From Terribacillus aidingensis (lineage in GTDB: Bacteria; Bacillota; Bacilli; Bacillales; Amphibacillaceae): a stretch of DNA of 64,000 bases. Below, one piece after another: positions 33,084-45,884 of this stretch (within the stretch, counting starts at the first letter, position 1; each line of letters opens with the position of its first letter). Both the position numbers and the translations under genes were made by a program. The stretch covers positions 406,001-470,000 of the forward strand of contig NZ_CP159996.1 in the NCBI RefSeq assembly GCF_040703035.1. Reading direction: 5' to 3'. The notes below the pieces were generated by a model, which was given only the letters and a program-made list of their open reading frames with translations, had not been told where the DNA came from and searched no databases.

Positions 33084-33672
33084 TACTTATCTCCATATGG
33101 ATGTGTCGGCGTTTCAGGAGCCTAAAAAGGGCAACTATTATTGCGGAGATAGTTATTTCTATCACGAATCGGAACATGAATTCATCTGTGTCCTGGCGGA
33201 TGGTCTTGGAAGCGGAGAATTTGCAAAAGAGTCATCACAGGTTGTAGTAGATGTGATTCAAGACCATGTACACAGCGGAATCGATGAATTGATCAGGAGA
33301 TCAAACGAAGTGCTGGTAGGGAAACGCGGAGTTGTCCTCGGTATCCTAAAGGTGGATTATCGGGCAGGTACGTATTCCTTCACTAGCATTGGGAATATCG
33401 GTATCATGACGATTACGAGCGGCAAAAGGGAACGCTGTATACCAAGCCAGGGTTTTCTTGCAGGGTATCCACGGAAATATAAAATTTCCCGAGGGATTCT
33501 ACAGGATGATATGATATTCGTCATGTTCTCTGATGGGGTGTCTGATAACGAGCTTACACAAGACCTTTTCAAAGAAAAGGACGTACGCAAGATACGGGAT
33601 ATGTTCGCTCTTTCCAAACAAAAGCCGCATAAAGATGATATTACTATGATAGCTATGAAATACACGGAATAG
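33076..33672 (+). CDS. rsbX: RsbS/RsbR phosphatase RsbX
   Basis: A 198-residue PP2C-type feedback phosphatase that resets the stressosome. CGDSYF, CVLADGLGSGEFAKESS, SIGNIGIMT and MFSDGVSD carry the PP2C motifs. TTG 33076 is taken as start (GAAGGTG upstream, length equal to the B. subtilis protein); the frame runs back to 33004 inside sigB without a ribosome binding site. It overlaps sigB by 8 bp. Confidence 0.92.
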   Translation: MSDTYLHMDVSAFQEPKKGNYYCGDSYFYHESEHEFICVLADGLGSGEFAKESSQVVVDVIQDHVHSGIDELIRRSNEVLVGKRGVVLGILKVDYRAGTYSFTSIGNIGIMTITSGKRERCIPSQGFLAGYPRKYKISRGILQDDMIFVMFSDGVSDNELTQDLFKEKDVRKIRDMFALSKQKPHKDDITMIAMKYTE

Positions 33673-33707
33673 GATCGGTGCCTGACTCAGGTGCTGATCC
33701 TTTTTTT
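33672..33707 (+). terminator. Terminator of the sigB operon
   Basis: A GGATC...GATCC stem extended by GCCTG/CAGGTGC with G-T pairs, then seven T. Confidence 0.8.
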
Positions 33708-33761
33708 ATCTGTCTGGCAATTCTGCTACAATGGACATAGAAGCAGTCAGGAGGAACAAAA

Positions 33762-35924
33762 TTGGAAGCAACCATTCAAGCCAGACTCATCCAATGGGTC
33801 GAAAAAGAAACATCAATTAAGCAATCATCAATTAAGCAGGTCATCAATTTGCTGGAAGAGGGCAATACAGTACCGTTTATTGCGCGTTATAGGAAAGAGC
33901 AGACTGGCGCTCTTGATGAAGTTGAAATAAAAGCGATTCAAGATAAATGGGAGTATGCACAGCAGCTCCATCAGCGGAAGACAGAAGTAATCCGTTTGAT
34001 TGAAGAACAAGGCAAACTGACAGAAGAACTAAAGCGTGATATTCTTGCAGCCATGCAGCTGCAGCGTATCGAAGATTTGTATCGTCCCTATAAGCAAAAG
34101 CGGCGCACAAAAGCTACAATCGCTAAAGAAAAAGGTTTGGAGCCTCTAGCAAAGGGGTTGTATGAACAAACAATCCAGCACCTTGAAAAAGAAGCCAAAG
34201 CATATATCAACCCTGAGAAAGAACTGCAGACAGTTGAAGAAGTGCTGCAGGGTGCAAGTGACATAGTAGCCGAATGGATCAGTGAGCAAGCAGCTTTCCG
34301 GGACTATATCCGAGAAAAGACAGAGAAGCAAGGTGTGCTGTTAACGAAAGTGAAAAAGGTAGAAGACGATGAAAAAGGCGTATACGAAATGTACTATGGG
34401 TACCAGGAGCCAATTCGTCAGATGGCGTCCCATCGGACATTGGCTGTCAACCGCGGTGAGAAAGAAGGCATACTGCGGGTAACTGTTGAGCCTCCTGCAG
34501 ATGTCATTCTAGGTTATCTTAAACGGAAAGTTATCAAGCAAAGAACTGCTGCTGATGTGGCATCTGTCTTGCAAACAATTATAGAGGACAGCTATAAGCG
34601 TCTCATCCAGCCATCAGTTGAACGGGAAATTCGCTCCATGCTGTCAGAGAAAGCGGAAGAGCAAGCAATTAAAATTTTCTCGGAGAACTTGAAAAACCTT
34701 CTTCTTCAACCGCCATTGAAGGGTCGGGTTGTATTAGGAGTGGATCCGGCTTTTCGCACAGGCTGTAAGCTGGCAGTAATAGATGAGACAGGAAAATTGC
34801 TCGAAAAAAATGTCATCTATCCTACTGCACCGCGTCATGATATCAAAGGAGCTGGTAAAGTCGTTGAGGCATTATTGAATAAGTATGATGTAGAACTGAT
34901 TGCAATTGGTAACGGAACTGCATCACGGGAAACAGAACAATTCATTGCAGATGTAATAAAACAGACGGAAAGCAACGTCGCTTATATAATCGTAAATGAG
35001 GCGGGTGCAAGTGTGTATTCTGCATCAGAATTAGCGAGAAAAGAATTTCCGGAACTGCAAGTAGAAGAACGAAGTGCTATTTCCATCGGTCGCAGAGTTC
35101 AGGATCCATTAGCAGAACTAGTCAAAATCGATCCAAAATCGATTGGTGTGGGACAGTACCAGCATGATGTGGGACAAAAAAGATTGAATGATTCCCTAGG
35201 TTTTGTTGTGGAGACTGCGGTAAACCAAGTGGGTGTCAATGTGAACACAGCCTCTGAATCCTTGCTGCAGTATGTATCTGGATTTAGTAAGACGGTGGCA
35301 GCAAATGTCGTGAAGCAGCGGAATGAAATTGGTAAGTTTTCCTCGCGTAAGCAGCTTAAGTCTATTCCTAGGCTCGGCAGCAAGACATATGAACAGAGTA
35401 TCGGATTTCTGCGTGTCCTGGACGGCGAGGAGCCGCTTGATAGAACGCCTATCCATCCAGAGAGTTATGCTGCCACAAAGCAGCTTCTGAAGCGGCTTGG
35501 TGCGGATGTAGTGGATATAGGGACTGATAAACTGCGTGAGAAGCTTGCAGATCTTGATATAGCCGAGATTGCTGCAGAATTGGGCATCGGTGATCTTACA
35601 CTCCGGGATATCGTACAAGCCCTTAATCAACCGGGAAGAGATCCGCGTGATGATTTTGATCAACCATTATTGAAGCAGGATGTATTGGCAATGGAAGATC
35701 TTAAAGAAGGGATGGAACTGCAAGGAACTGTCCGAAATGTCGTTGATTTTGGTGTGTTCGTCGACATAGGGGTTAAGCAAGATGGACTTGTCCATATATC
35801 CAAAATGTCTAATAAGTTTGTGAAGCATCCGATGGATATTGCATCGGTAGGAGATGTAGTCACTGTTTGGGTAGATAGAGTAGATATTGACAAACAGCGA
35901 ATTGCACTTACAATGGTGAAGTAA
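33762..35924 (+). CDS. tex: Tex-family RNA-binding transcription accessory protein
   Basis: A 720-residue protein of the Tex/YdcI family with an N-terminal helical Tex domain, a YqgF-like RNase H fold (VVLGVDPAFRTGCKLAVID, about residue 325), two HhH elements (about 480-560, KSIPRLGSKTYEQSIGFLR) and a C-terminal S1 domain (about 640-715, GTVRNVVDFGVFVDIGVKQDG). It binds nucleic acid and influences gene expression broadly. It starts with TTG 33762 behind AGGAGG. B. subtilis ydcI occupies the same place after rsbX. Confidence 0.95.
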   Translation: MEATIQARLIQWVEKETSIKQSSIKQVINLLEEGNTVPFIARYRKEQTGALDEVEIKAIQDKWEYAQQLHQRKTEVIRLIEEQGKLTEELKRDILAAMQLQRIEDLYRPYKQKRRTKATIAKEKGLEPLAKGLYEQTIQHLEKEAKAYINPEKELQTVEEVLQGASDIVAEWISEQAAFRDYIREKTEKQGVLLTKVKKVEDDEKGVYEMYYGYQEPIRQMASHRTLAVNRGEKEGILRVTVEPPADVILGYLKRKVIKQRTAADVASVLQTIIEDSYKRLIQPSVEREIRSMLSEKAEEQAIKIFSENLKNLLLQPPLKGRVVLGVDPAFRTGCKLAVIDETGKLLEKNVIYPTAPRHDIKGAGKVVEALLNKYDVELIAIGNGTASRETEQFIADVIKQTESNVAYIIVNEAGASVYSASELARKEFPELQVEERSAISIGRRVQDPLAELVKIDPKSIGVGQYQHDVGQKRLNDSLGFVVETAVNQVGVNVNTASESLLQYVSGFSKTVAANVVKQRNEIGKFSSRKQLKSIPRLGSKTYEQSIGFLRVLDGEEPLDRTPIHPESYAATKQLLKRLGADVVDIGTDKLREKLADLDIAEIAAELGIGDLTLRDIVQALNQPGRDPRDDFDQPLLKQDVLAMEDLKEGMELQGTVRNVVDFGVFVDIGVKQDGLVHISKMSNKFVKHPMDIASVGDVVTVWVDRVDIDKQRIALTMVK

Positions 35925-35935
35925 CAATAACAGCG

Positions 35936-35970
35936 AAAAAGCCCCTCTCCCCTCGTGGGACAGGGGCTTT
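35936..35970 (-). terminator. Terminator of cmpA
   Basis: AAAGCCCCT (35938-35946)/AGGGGCTTT (35962-35970) with extra inner pairs. The minus strand ends in five T. There is no long T-run on the plus side, so it mainly serves cmpA; the stem runs into the cmpA stop codon. Confidence 0.75.
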
Positions 35971-36091
35971 AGCCGCCGTTGGACTGCTGTTTCCGTTTAT
36001 AAAAGAACCAGCATTGATTCAAAACCTTCAATTGGTTTACGTTTTTAGTGAGGAAAGCTTGTGATAGTTGATTTTTCAACCAATTAGGCAT
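35969..36091 (-). CDS. cmpA: Cortex morphogenetic protein CmpA
   Basis: A 40-residue protein, too short for many gene finders, with a consensus ribosome binding site (GCAGGAGGTAAAAG before ATG 36091). It starts MPNWLKNQLSQAFL and continues NQLKVLNQCWFFYKRKQ, which matches B. subtilis CmpA as I remember it. CmpA is a small adaptor that works with ClpXP and SpoIVA to check spore coat and cortex assembly. It supports a spore-forming host. It lies between tex and ydcK, opposite in direction, as in B. subtilis. Confidence 0.93.
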   Translation of the reverse strand: MPNWLKNQLSQAFLTKNVNQLKVLNQCWFFYKRKQQSNGG

Positions 36092-36179
36092 TCTTTTACC
36101 TCCTGCAGCCTATGGATGTCGGAAAAAATGAATGTCTGCAGTATCATATGCGTAACAGAAACTGGAGGTGCCTGCGTTA

Positions 36180-36656
36180 ATGAGAGAAATAACAATGCAT
36201 AATCTGCAGCAAATCGTCGAAGAGATTTCCGTCGCATGGTTCAATCGACCATTTGTCGATAAAGCAAGGTATAACAATAGGCTGCAAACGACTGGAGGCA
36301 GGTACCTGCCGGGTAAACGGATAATCGAGATTAATCCGAAGTATTTGCAGGAGCTTGGCCAGGAAGAGACAATTGGAATTATCAAACACGAACTATGTCA
36401 TTACCATCTTCATATAGAAGGGAAGGGGTACGGTCATAGGGATCCAGAATTCCGCGAGCTCCTTCGGCAAACGAAGTCACCACGCTTTTGTAATATGCTT
36501 CCGTCTGTTAAGGAAAAGAAGCTTTTATATTATAGATGTACGAAATGCAAGCATGTGTATAAGCGAAGAAAGACAGTGAATACGCGTAAATATGGTTGCG
36601 GTAAATGCGGAGGGAAGCTGAAAAAGCTAGAGAATACTGAGTTACTGGAGAAATAA
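36180..36656 (+). CDS. ydcK: SprT-like zinc metalloprotein YdcK
   Basis: A 158-residue SprT-like protein. The metallopeptidase motif is IIKHELCHYHLHIEGKG (HExxH), and the zinc-ribbon C-terminus has CTKCKHVY and CGKCGGKL. The start at 36180 has GGAGG 11 nt upstream; ATG 36195 and GTG 36168 are alternatives. In eukaryotes the SprT domain cuts DNA-protein crosslinks; the bacterial role is unproven. It is directly before the tRNA cluster, as in B. subtilis. Confidence 0.9.
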   Translation: MREITMHNLQQIVEEISVAWFNRPFVDKARYNNRLQTTGGRYLPGKRIIEINPKYLQELGQEETIGIIKHELCHYHLHIEGKGYGHRDPEFRELLRQTKSPRFCNMLPSVKEKKLLYYRCTKCKHVYKRRKTVNTRKYGCGKCGGKLKKLENTELLEK

Positions 36657-36689
36657 AACAAGAAAGAACAAAAACTTTCAAGAAAAGTG

Positions 36690-36718
36690 TTGACGTGTTC
36701 CGTAATCCATGATAAATT
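36690..36718 (+). promoter_or_regulatory. rrn/tRNA promoter P1
   Basis: TTGACG (36690-36695), 17 bp, TAAATT (36713-36718), after an A-rich stretch that could act as UP element. Confidence 0.75.
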
Positions 36719-36763
36719 TATTAAGCCGTCGACGAACGGTGCAAGAAAAAATCACGAAAGTGG

Positions 36764-36792
36764 TTGACACATAGCGAAAGATGTTGTAAGAT
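36764..36792 (+). promoter_or_regulatory. rrn/tRNA promoter P2
   Basis: TTGACA (36764-36769), 17 bp, TAAGAT (36787-36792). The tandem P1-P2 arrangement, 74 bp apart, is typical of Bacillus stable RNA operons. Confidence 0.8.
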
Positions 36793-36824
36793 ACATAAGG
36801 TCGCTAACAAGTGATTAAAACTAT

Positions 36825-36899
36825 TCCACAGTAGCTCAGTGGTAGAGCTATCGGCTGTTAACCGATCGGTCGCAGGTTCGAATCCTGCCTGTGGAGCCA
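36825..36899 (+). tRNA. tRNA-Asn (GTT)
   Basis: Full cloverleaf with anticodon GTT in CTGTTAA, T-loop GGTTCGAATCC and encoded CCA. First gene of the tRNA-rRNA block. Confidence 0.96.
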
Positions 36900-36901
36900 A
36901 T

Positions 36902-36992
36902 GGAGAAGTACTCAAGTGGCTGAAGAGGCGCCCCTGCTAAGGGTGTAGGTCGTGTAAGCGGCGCGAGGGTTCAAATCCCTCCTTCTCCGCCA
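36902..36992 (+). tRNA. tRNA-Ser (GCT)
   Basis: Class II tRNA with a long variable arm (GGTGTAGGTCGTGTAAGCGGC region), anticodon GCT in CTGCTAA, acceptor GGAGAAG/CTTCTCC and encoded CCA. Confidence 0.95.
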
Positions 36993-37000
36993 TCTCAAAT

Positions 37001-37072
37001 GGCCCGTTGGTCAAGCGGTTAAGACACCGCCCTTTCACGGCGGTAACACGGGTTCGAATCCCGTACGGGTCA
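37001..37072 (+). tRNA. tRNA-Glu (TTC)
   Basis: Acceptor GGCCCGT/ACGGGTC, anticodon TTC in CTTTCAC. No CCA is encoded (sequence continues TCG), so CCA must be added by enzyme. Confidence 0.95.
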
Positions 37073-37102
37073 TCGTTTTTCATAACGAGTCTTTAAAGGC
37101 TC

Positions 37103-37179
37103 GGTCCGGTAGTTCAGTTGGTTAGAATGCCTGCCTGTCACGCAGGAGGTCGCGGGTTCGAGTCCCGTCCGGACCGCCA
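37103..37179 (+). tRNA. tRNA-Asp (GTC), copy 1
   Basis: Anticodon GTC in CTGTCAC, encoded CCA. It is identical to the copy at 43243-43319 after the 5S gene. Confidence 0.96.
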
Positions 37180-37184
37180 TTTAT

Positions 37185-37255
37185 TGGGCTATAGCCAAGC
37201 GGTAAGGCAACGGGTTTTGGTCCCGTGATCGTTGGTTCGAATCCAGCTAGCCCAG
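37185..37255 (+). tRNA. tRNA-Gln (TTG)
   Basis: Acceptor TGGGCTA/TAGCCCA, anticodon TTG in TTTTGGT. No encoded CCA. Confidence 0.94.
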
Positions 37256-37271
37256 CTTACTTTTTTGTTAT

Positions 37272-37344
37272 GAGCCATTAGCTCAGTTGGTAGAGCATCT
37301 GACTTTTAATCAGAGGGTCGAAGGTTCGAGTCCTTCATGGCTCA
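37272..37344 (+). tRNA. tRNA-Lys (TTT)
   Basis: Acceptor GAGCCAT/ATGGCTC, anticodon TTT in CTTTTAA. No encoded CCA. Confidence 0.95.
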
Positions 37345-37380
37345 TCTGTTTAAAGTGTGGGTGATCATATAGATCTGCCG

Positions 37381-37408
37381 ATGCTGTGAAACACAGACAG
37401 CATTTTTC
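37381..37408 (+). terminator. Terminator-like hairpin between tRNA-Lys and tRNA-Leu
   Basis: ATGCTGT (37381-37387)/ACAGCAT (37397-37403) with T-rich sequence after. An alternative inner pairing CTGTG/CACAG is also possible. Confidence 0.5.
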
Positions 37409-37420
37409 TTTTGACTTTAA

Positions 37421-37507
<87 letters not shown>

Positions 37508-37516
37508 AAAAAAGTG

Positions 37517-37545
37517 TTGACAAGTTATGAGATAAATGATACAAT
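37517..37545 (+). promoter_or_regulatory. Internal promoter before tRNA-Arg and the rRNA genes
   Basis: TTGACA (37517-37522), 17 bp, TACAAT (37540-37545). It is the best-matching promoter in the block and could drive tRNA-Arg through 5S on its own. Confidence 0.8.
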
Positions 37546-37565
37546 ATAAAAGTTGTTCTTAATAA

Positions 37566-37642
37566 GCGCCCGTAGCTCAATTGGATAGAGCGTTTGACTA
37601 CGGATCAAAAGGTTAGGGGTTCGACTCCTCTCGGGCGCGCCA
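37566..37642 (+). tRNA. tRNA-Arg (ACG)
   Basis: Acceptor GCGCCCG/CGGGCGC, anticodon ACG in CTACGGA, encoded CCA. A34 would be edited to inosine to read CGN codons. Confidence 0.96.
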
Positions 37643-37651
37643 TTATTTCTC

Positions 37652-37728
37652 CGGGAAGTAGCTCAGCTTGGTAGAGCACTTGGTTTGGGACCAAGGGGTC
37701 GCAGGTTCAAATCCTGTCTTCCCGACCA
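37652..37728 (+). tRNA. tRNA-Pro (TGG)
   Basis: Acceptor CGGGAAG/CTTCCCG, anticodon TGG in TTTGGGA, encoded CCA. Confidence 0.96.
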
Positions 37729-37763
37729 GTAGTTCCATCCAACCGAATGAAACATTTAAATAT

Positions 37764-37837
37764 GCGGGTGTAGTTTAGTGGTAAAACCTCAGCCTTCCAA
37801 GCTGATGTCGAGGGTTCGATTCCCTTCACCCGCTCCA
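37764..37837 (+). tRNA. tRNA-Gly (TCC)
   Basis: Acceptor GCGGGTG/CACCCGC, anticodon TCC in CTTCCAA, encoded CCA. Confidence 0.96.
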
Positions 37838-37858
37838 CTATTTTTTAAAAAACGATAT

Positions 37859-37935
<77 letters not shown>

Positions 37936-37937
37936 TA

Positions 37938-37974
37938 TTGATCTTTGAAAACTGAACAAAACAACCAATTACGA
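37938..37974. repeat. Left arm of the 16S rRNA processing stem
   Basis: This stretch is the near-perfect reverse complement of 39630-39665 downstream of 16S; together they form a long stem expected to be cut by RNase III. It contains CTTTGAAAACTGAACAAA, usual in Bacillaceae rRNA spacers. Confidence 0.85.
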
Positions 37975-38030
37975 ACTAAACGACATGATCGAAAGATCAA
38001 CGTCAGCTCTAACGAGCAATGCATCAAAAC

Positions 38031-42694
<4,664 letters not shown>

Positions 42695-42882
42695 AAAACG
42701 AAAAGCGAAGGGAACCGCATAGAAACGCAAGAATAAGTGAAAGGCCAGAAAGGGTGGTTTTACCCTTGCAGGGCTATCGCTTAGACTGGAGTTTCTGGTT
42801 CCCGGAGCTGGATCTGACGAGTAAGTCAACGCCAAAGTCCAAGCACTCCGGTGCTTGGCCGCATGAAATGTCTGGCAAGACA

Positions 42883-42910
42883 TGTTTCTTATCTAGTTTT
42901 GAAGGTTCAC
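42883..42910. repeat. Right arm of the 23S rRNA processing stem
   Basis: The exact reverse complement of 39674-39701. It lies about 190 nt past the mature 23S 3' end, so the pre-23S stem encloses part of the spacer. Confidence 0.88.
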
Positions 42911-42919
42911 TTCAAAGAC

Positions 42920-42948
42920 TTGCTTTTCCTGATTAGACATTGTATAAT
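42920..42948 (+). promoter_or_regulatory. Possible promoter for 5S rRNA and tRNA-Met/Asp
   Basis: TTGCTT (42920-42925), 17 bp, TATAAT (42943-42948), about 30 bp before 5S. The -10 is perfect and the -35 is half matched. Confidence 0.5.
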
Positions 42949-42978
42949 ATATCTTGTCTTTGGAAAAGATAAGTAAGG

Positions 42979-43092
42979 TCTGGTGGTAATAGCGAAGAGG
43001 TCACACCTGTTCCCATGCCGAACACAGTAGTTAAGCTCTTCAGCGCCGATGGTAGTTGGGTTCGCCCTGCGAGAGTAGGACGCTGCCAGGCC
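42979..43092 (+). rRNA. rrf: 5S ribosomal RNA
   Basis: About 114 nt from TCTGGTGGTAATAGCG to GACGCTGCCAGGCC, with GAACACAGTAGTTAAGCTCTT as loop region (split GAACACAGTAG and TTAAGCTCTT). Terminal pairing TCTGGTGG/GCTGCCAGG. Ends are estimated. Confidence 0.96.
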
Positions 43093-43112
43093 GAGTATTT
43101 CCTTTATATTAT

Positions 43113-43191
<79 letters not shown>

Positions 43192-43242
43192 TTAAAAATG
43201 GTTGTACGAAATTTTATTGCACTAATACATAGTAGCAGTATT

Positions 43243-43319
43243 GGTCCGGTAGTTCAGTTGGTTAGAATGCCTGCCTGTCACGCAGGAGGTCGCGGGTTCG
43301 AGTCCCGTCCGGACCGCCA
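43243..43319 (+). tRNA. tRNA-Asp (GTC), copy 2
   Basis: Identical to 37103-37179. It closes the stable RNA block before a strong terminator. Confidence 0.96.
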
Positions 43320-43334
43320 TACATAAAACGTTCA

Positions 43335-43367
43335 AAAGCTTTAGGATTACTCCTAAAGCTTTTTTTA
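43335..43367 (+). terminator. Terminator of the rRNA-tRNA operon
   Basis: A 12-bp perfect stem (43335-43346 with 43351-43362), TTAC loop and T-run. It overlaps the stop codon of the convergent gene. Confidence 0.9.
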
Positions 43368-44147
43368 TATGTTTATTTCCCATCCGATCAATGTAATGCT
43401 TTCTGCTGCACCTGCAGCCTGGGCATTTGCAAGCATAGTTCGCATAAAATGCGGCATGCTCTCGCTCTTATTAAAAGCGCTCTGAAGTCGGGAGGCACTT
43501 TTATATGGAGATACAGGAAAGCACTGTAATCCGATTGTGGAGAGCAGGATATGGTTGCTTCCGCTTGAAAGAGGAACACTTCCCATATTAAAGATGGGTA
43601 CTACTTGATCAAACGTATTATCAGCACCAATTTTACCTGCACTGTTTTGCTGATTCAGCTGGACAGAATTGTAGTGATTTGGGGATGGTACTAGATGATA
43701 AAGCGAATTTTCCCCAATGGATAACCAATACAGATAACCTGCTTTACGTACGGCGATTAAGCAAGAAGCATTACCGTTCACCTTAGCTGCTGTAGAACGG
43801 AATCGTACGCTGTTGAACATACTCATCAGAAAGCTGTCTATCTTTTTTATAGCGCTTGAAACATCTTCATCAAGCGTCTCTGTAATCTTCCTTTGTCTGA
43901 GTATGAGGGAGTCCGCAATGAAGGCTGCACTTTCTACTGTATGCTGTGCCCTCATGACAACTGCAAGCTCCCAATCGGATCCTGTAAGGATAAGACAAGC
44001 ATTCTCGTTCTTATAAGCACCATGGGCGATGCTTCCGCCGAAGCGTCCGATCCAGACATGCTGGTATCCGCTCAGATCGACTTGGTCCAGATAGGATTTC
44101 ATCTCACCATTCCAGCTGTAGTTGTACATTTGCTCTAATGCTTCCAT
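43365..44147 (-). CDS. PP2C-like protein with degenerate active site
   Basis: A 260-residue protein with the outline of a PP2C phosphatase: IGRFGGSIAHGAYKNENACLI near the N-terminus, WELAVVMRAQHTVESAAFIADS in the second motif, and NHILLSTIGL before the C-terminus. The aspartates that bind metal in active PP2C are replaced (KNEN instead of xNED, VVMRAQH instead of a DAH-type motif). It is probably catalytically dead or a divergent regulator. ATG 44147 has AAAGGAG 7 nt upstream. It is divergent from tsaE. Confidence 0.75.
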   Translation of the reverse strand: MEALEQMYNYSWNGEMKSYLDQVDLSGYQHVWIGRFGGSIAHGAYKNENACLILTGSDWELAVVMRAQHTVESAAFIADSLILRQRKITETLDEDVSSAIKKIDSFLMSMFNSVRFRSTAAKVNGNASCLIAVRKAGYLYWLSIGENSLYHLVPSPNHYNSVQLNQQNSAGKIGADNTFDQVVPIFNMGSVPLSSGSNHILLSTIGLQCFPVSPYKSASRLQSAFNKSESMPHFMRTMLANAQAAGAAESITLIGWEINI

Positions 44148-44290
44148 ATGCATACTCCTTTATTGGCTGATAGTATAAGTATTCTCCATAAATCGAAGAA
44201 AGCCTTTTTGTTTCTGTGCTTTTGCTTTTAGGCTATATTTTGCTATGATGAATAGATGAACAAAGAATGAAAGTGAGTCAGGTGACGGTT

Positions 44291-44743
44291 ATGACCCAAA
44301 TTATAAAGAAGATGCATACAATAGAAGATACCAATTCGTTTGGCCGAAAGCTTGCCGAACTGCTTCAGCCTGGAGATATGATCACGATGGAAGGAGACCT
44401 TGGTGCAGGAAAGACGACACTGACTAAAGCAATTGGTGCAGGTCTAGGAGTGAAACGGACGATAAACAGTCCTACTTTCACTATCATCAAGGAATATGAA
44501 GGACGTCTGCCGCTATATCATATGGATGTTTACCGGTTAGAGGACAGCGATGAAGATATCGGTTTCGAGGAATATTTTTCAGGGGAGGGTGTTTCCATTG
44601 TGGAATGGGCACAATTCATTGAAGATTACTTGCCTAAAGAACGACTGGAGCTTACGCTCAAGCATGATGGAGAAGCAAGAACAGTCTTGCTGCAGCCGAT
44701 TGGTGAACGTTATGAAAAGCTTTGTAAGGAGTTAACGGAATGA
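44291..44743 (+). CDS. tsaE: tRNA t6A biosynthesis ATPase TsaE
   Basis: A 150-residue P-loop ATPase of the threonylcarbamoyladenosine (t6A) pathway, which modifies A37 of ANN-decoding tRNAs together with TsaB, TsaC and TsaD. Walker A is GDLGAGKTT, followed by NSPTFTIIKEY and YHMDVYRLED. Start 44291 follows AGGTGA; the frame runs back to 44267. Its stop overlaps the tsaB start by 4 bp. A promoter with TATGAT at 44244-44249 precedes it. Confidence 0.95.
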   Translation: MTQIIKKMHTIEDTNSFGRKLAELLQPGDMITMEGDLGAGKTTLTKAIGAGLGVKRTINSPTFTIIKEYEGRLPLYHMDVYRLEDSDEDIGFEEYFSGEGVSIVEWAQFIEDYLPKERLELTLKHDGEARTVLLQPIGERYEKLCKELTE

Positions 44744-45438
44744 ATATATTAGCTATGGATACTTCCAATCAGCTGCTTGGAGTAGCGATTGTGAAAGATG
44801 GAGTGACACTAGGCGAACATGTCATGCATGGACACCGTGATCACTCAGTTCGATTGCTTCCGGCAATCGAGCAATTGATGAAGGAAACAAAAACGACTCC
44901 TGCTGATCTAGATCGAATTGTCGTTGGACAGGGACCTGGCTCATACACAGGTGTCCGAATCAGTATGTCAACTGCAAAAACAATGGCATGGGCACTTGGC
45001 ATCGACGTTATCGGTGTTTCAAGTCTGGAAGGTCTTGCACATCAAGGAGAGCTATTCTCAGGGTATATCTGTCCTTTCTTCGATGCACGCAGAGGTCAAG
45101 TATATACGGCCCTGTACACCAGTAATAGTGATTCATTTGAACAAGTAGAAGAAACCGTCAATCCGCTATTCTCAAATTGGCTGGAACAGCTGCGGGAAAA
45201 AGGGGAAAGGATATTGTTTCTAAGCCCTGATATCGACATGTATCGCAGTATGATCATGGAAGTACTGGGTGATCAAGCCGTAATCCCGGAAGCAGCTGTA
45301 CATTATGCTCGTCCCTCTGTACTTGCTCAAATAGGAGCGGCAAGGAAAACAGATGATGTACACCAAATCGTACCGAATTATGTTCGTGTGACAGAGGCGG
45401 AATCAAATTGGCTAAAGCAGCAGGAGCAGCAGAAGTGA
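44740..45438 (+). CDS. tsaB: tRNA t6A biosynthesis protein TsaB
   Basis: A 232-residue ASKHA-fold protein that scaffolds TsaD and TsaE in t6A synthesis. NILAMDTSNQLLGVAIV is the phosphate-1 motif; VVGQGPGSYTGVRI and FFDARRGQVYTALY are conserved. It overlaps tsaE at its start and rimI at its stop, so the four genes form one translationally coupled unit. Confidence 0.95.
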   Translation: MNILAMDTSNQLLGVAIVKDGVTLGEHVMHGHRDHSVRLLPAIEQLMKETKTTPADLDRIVVGQGPGSYTGVRISMSTAKTMAWALGIDVIGVSSLEGLAHQGELFSGYICPFFDARRGQVYTALYTSNSDSFEQVEETVNPLFSNWLEQLREKGERILFLSPDIDMYRSMIMEVLGDQAVIPEAAVHYARPSVLAQIGAARKTDDVHQIVPNYVRVTEAESNWLKQQEQQK

Positions 45439-45884
45439 GCGCACAGGTTTCCGTACGCCCGATGCGATTAGCCGATGTGCCAGCTGTTTATACAATCGAG
45501 ACAGCATCTTTTGCAACTCCATGGACCATCGATATCTTTGAACGTGAGATAACGGAGAATACGTTTGCTAATTATTTTGTCATTGAAAGTGATGGTGTGA
45601 TTGCTGGATATTGCGGGATGTGGCTCGTCATCGATGAAGCACAGATCACGAACATTGCTATCCTGCCGAATTTTCGAGGACAGAAACTGGGTGAGAAGCT
45701 ATTTGCTCATGTGATGGAACAGGCAATACTTGCAGGGGCTTATCGTTTATCTCTTGAGGTACGTGTATCTAATATACCAGCACAGCATTTATATCGGAAA
45801 TTTGGTTTAGTACCAGGCGGTATCCGAAAAAACTATTATACAGACAATCAGGAAGACGCGATTGTAATGTGGGTGAATTTATGA
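45435..45884 (+). CDS. rimI: Ribosomal protein S18-alanine N-acetyltransferase RimI
   Basis: A 149-residue GNAT acetyltransferase. The acetyl-CoA loop is [20 protein letters not shown], the C-terminal motif is [22 protein letters not shown] 45435 behind AGGAG is chosen, overlapping the tsaB stop (GTGA); a TTG at 45408 would extend into tsaB. Linkage of rimI with tsaB and tsaD is widespread in Firmicutes. Confidence 0.93.
   Translation: MSAQVSVRPMRLADVPAVYTIETASFATPWTIDIFEREITENTFANYFVIESDGVIAGYCGMWLVIDEAQITNIAILPNFRGQKLGEKLFAHVMEQAILAGAYRLSLEVRVSNIPAQHLYRKFGLVPGGIRKNYYTDNQEDAIVMWVNL

Larger units (their letters stand above)
42695..42977. other. 23S-5S spacer of about 280 bp
   Basis: It is longer than the roughly 50-120 bp common in Bacillus. 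It holds several inverted repeats (CCAAGCAC/GTGCTTGG at 42838-42857, GGGAACC/GGTTCCC), the right arm of the 23S processing stem (42883-42910) and a promoter-like sequence before 5S. Confidence 0.75.

Noticed and set aside
36721..36915. Minus-strand frame of 64 codons over the promoter and first tRNA
   Set aside because: It is an antisense shadow of tRNA-Asn and the promoter region, a common false annotation.
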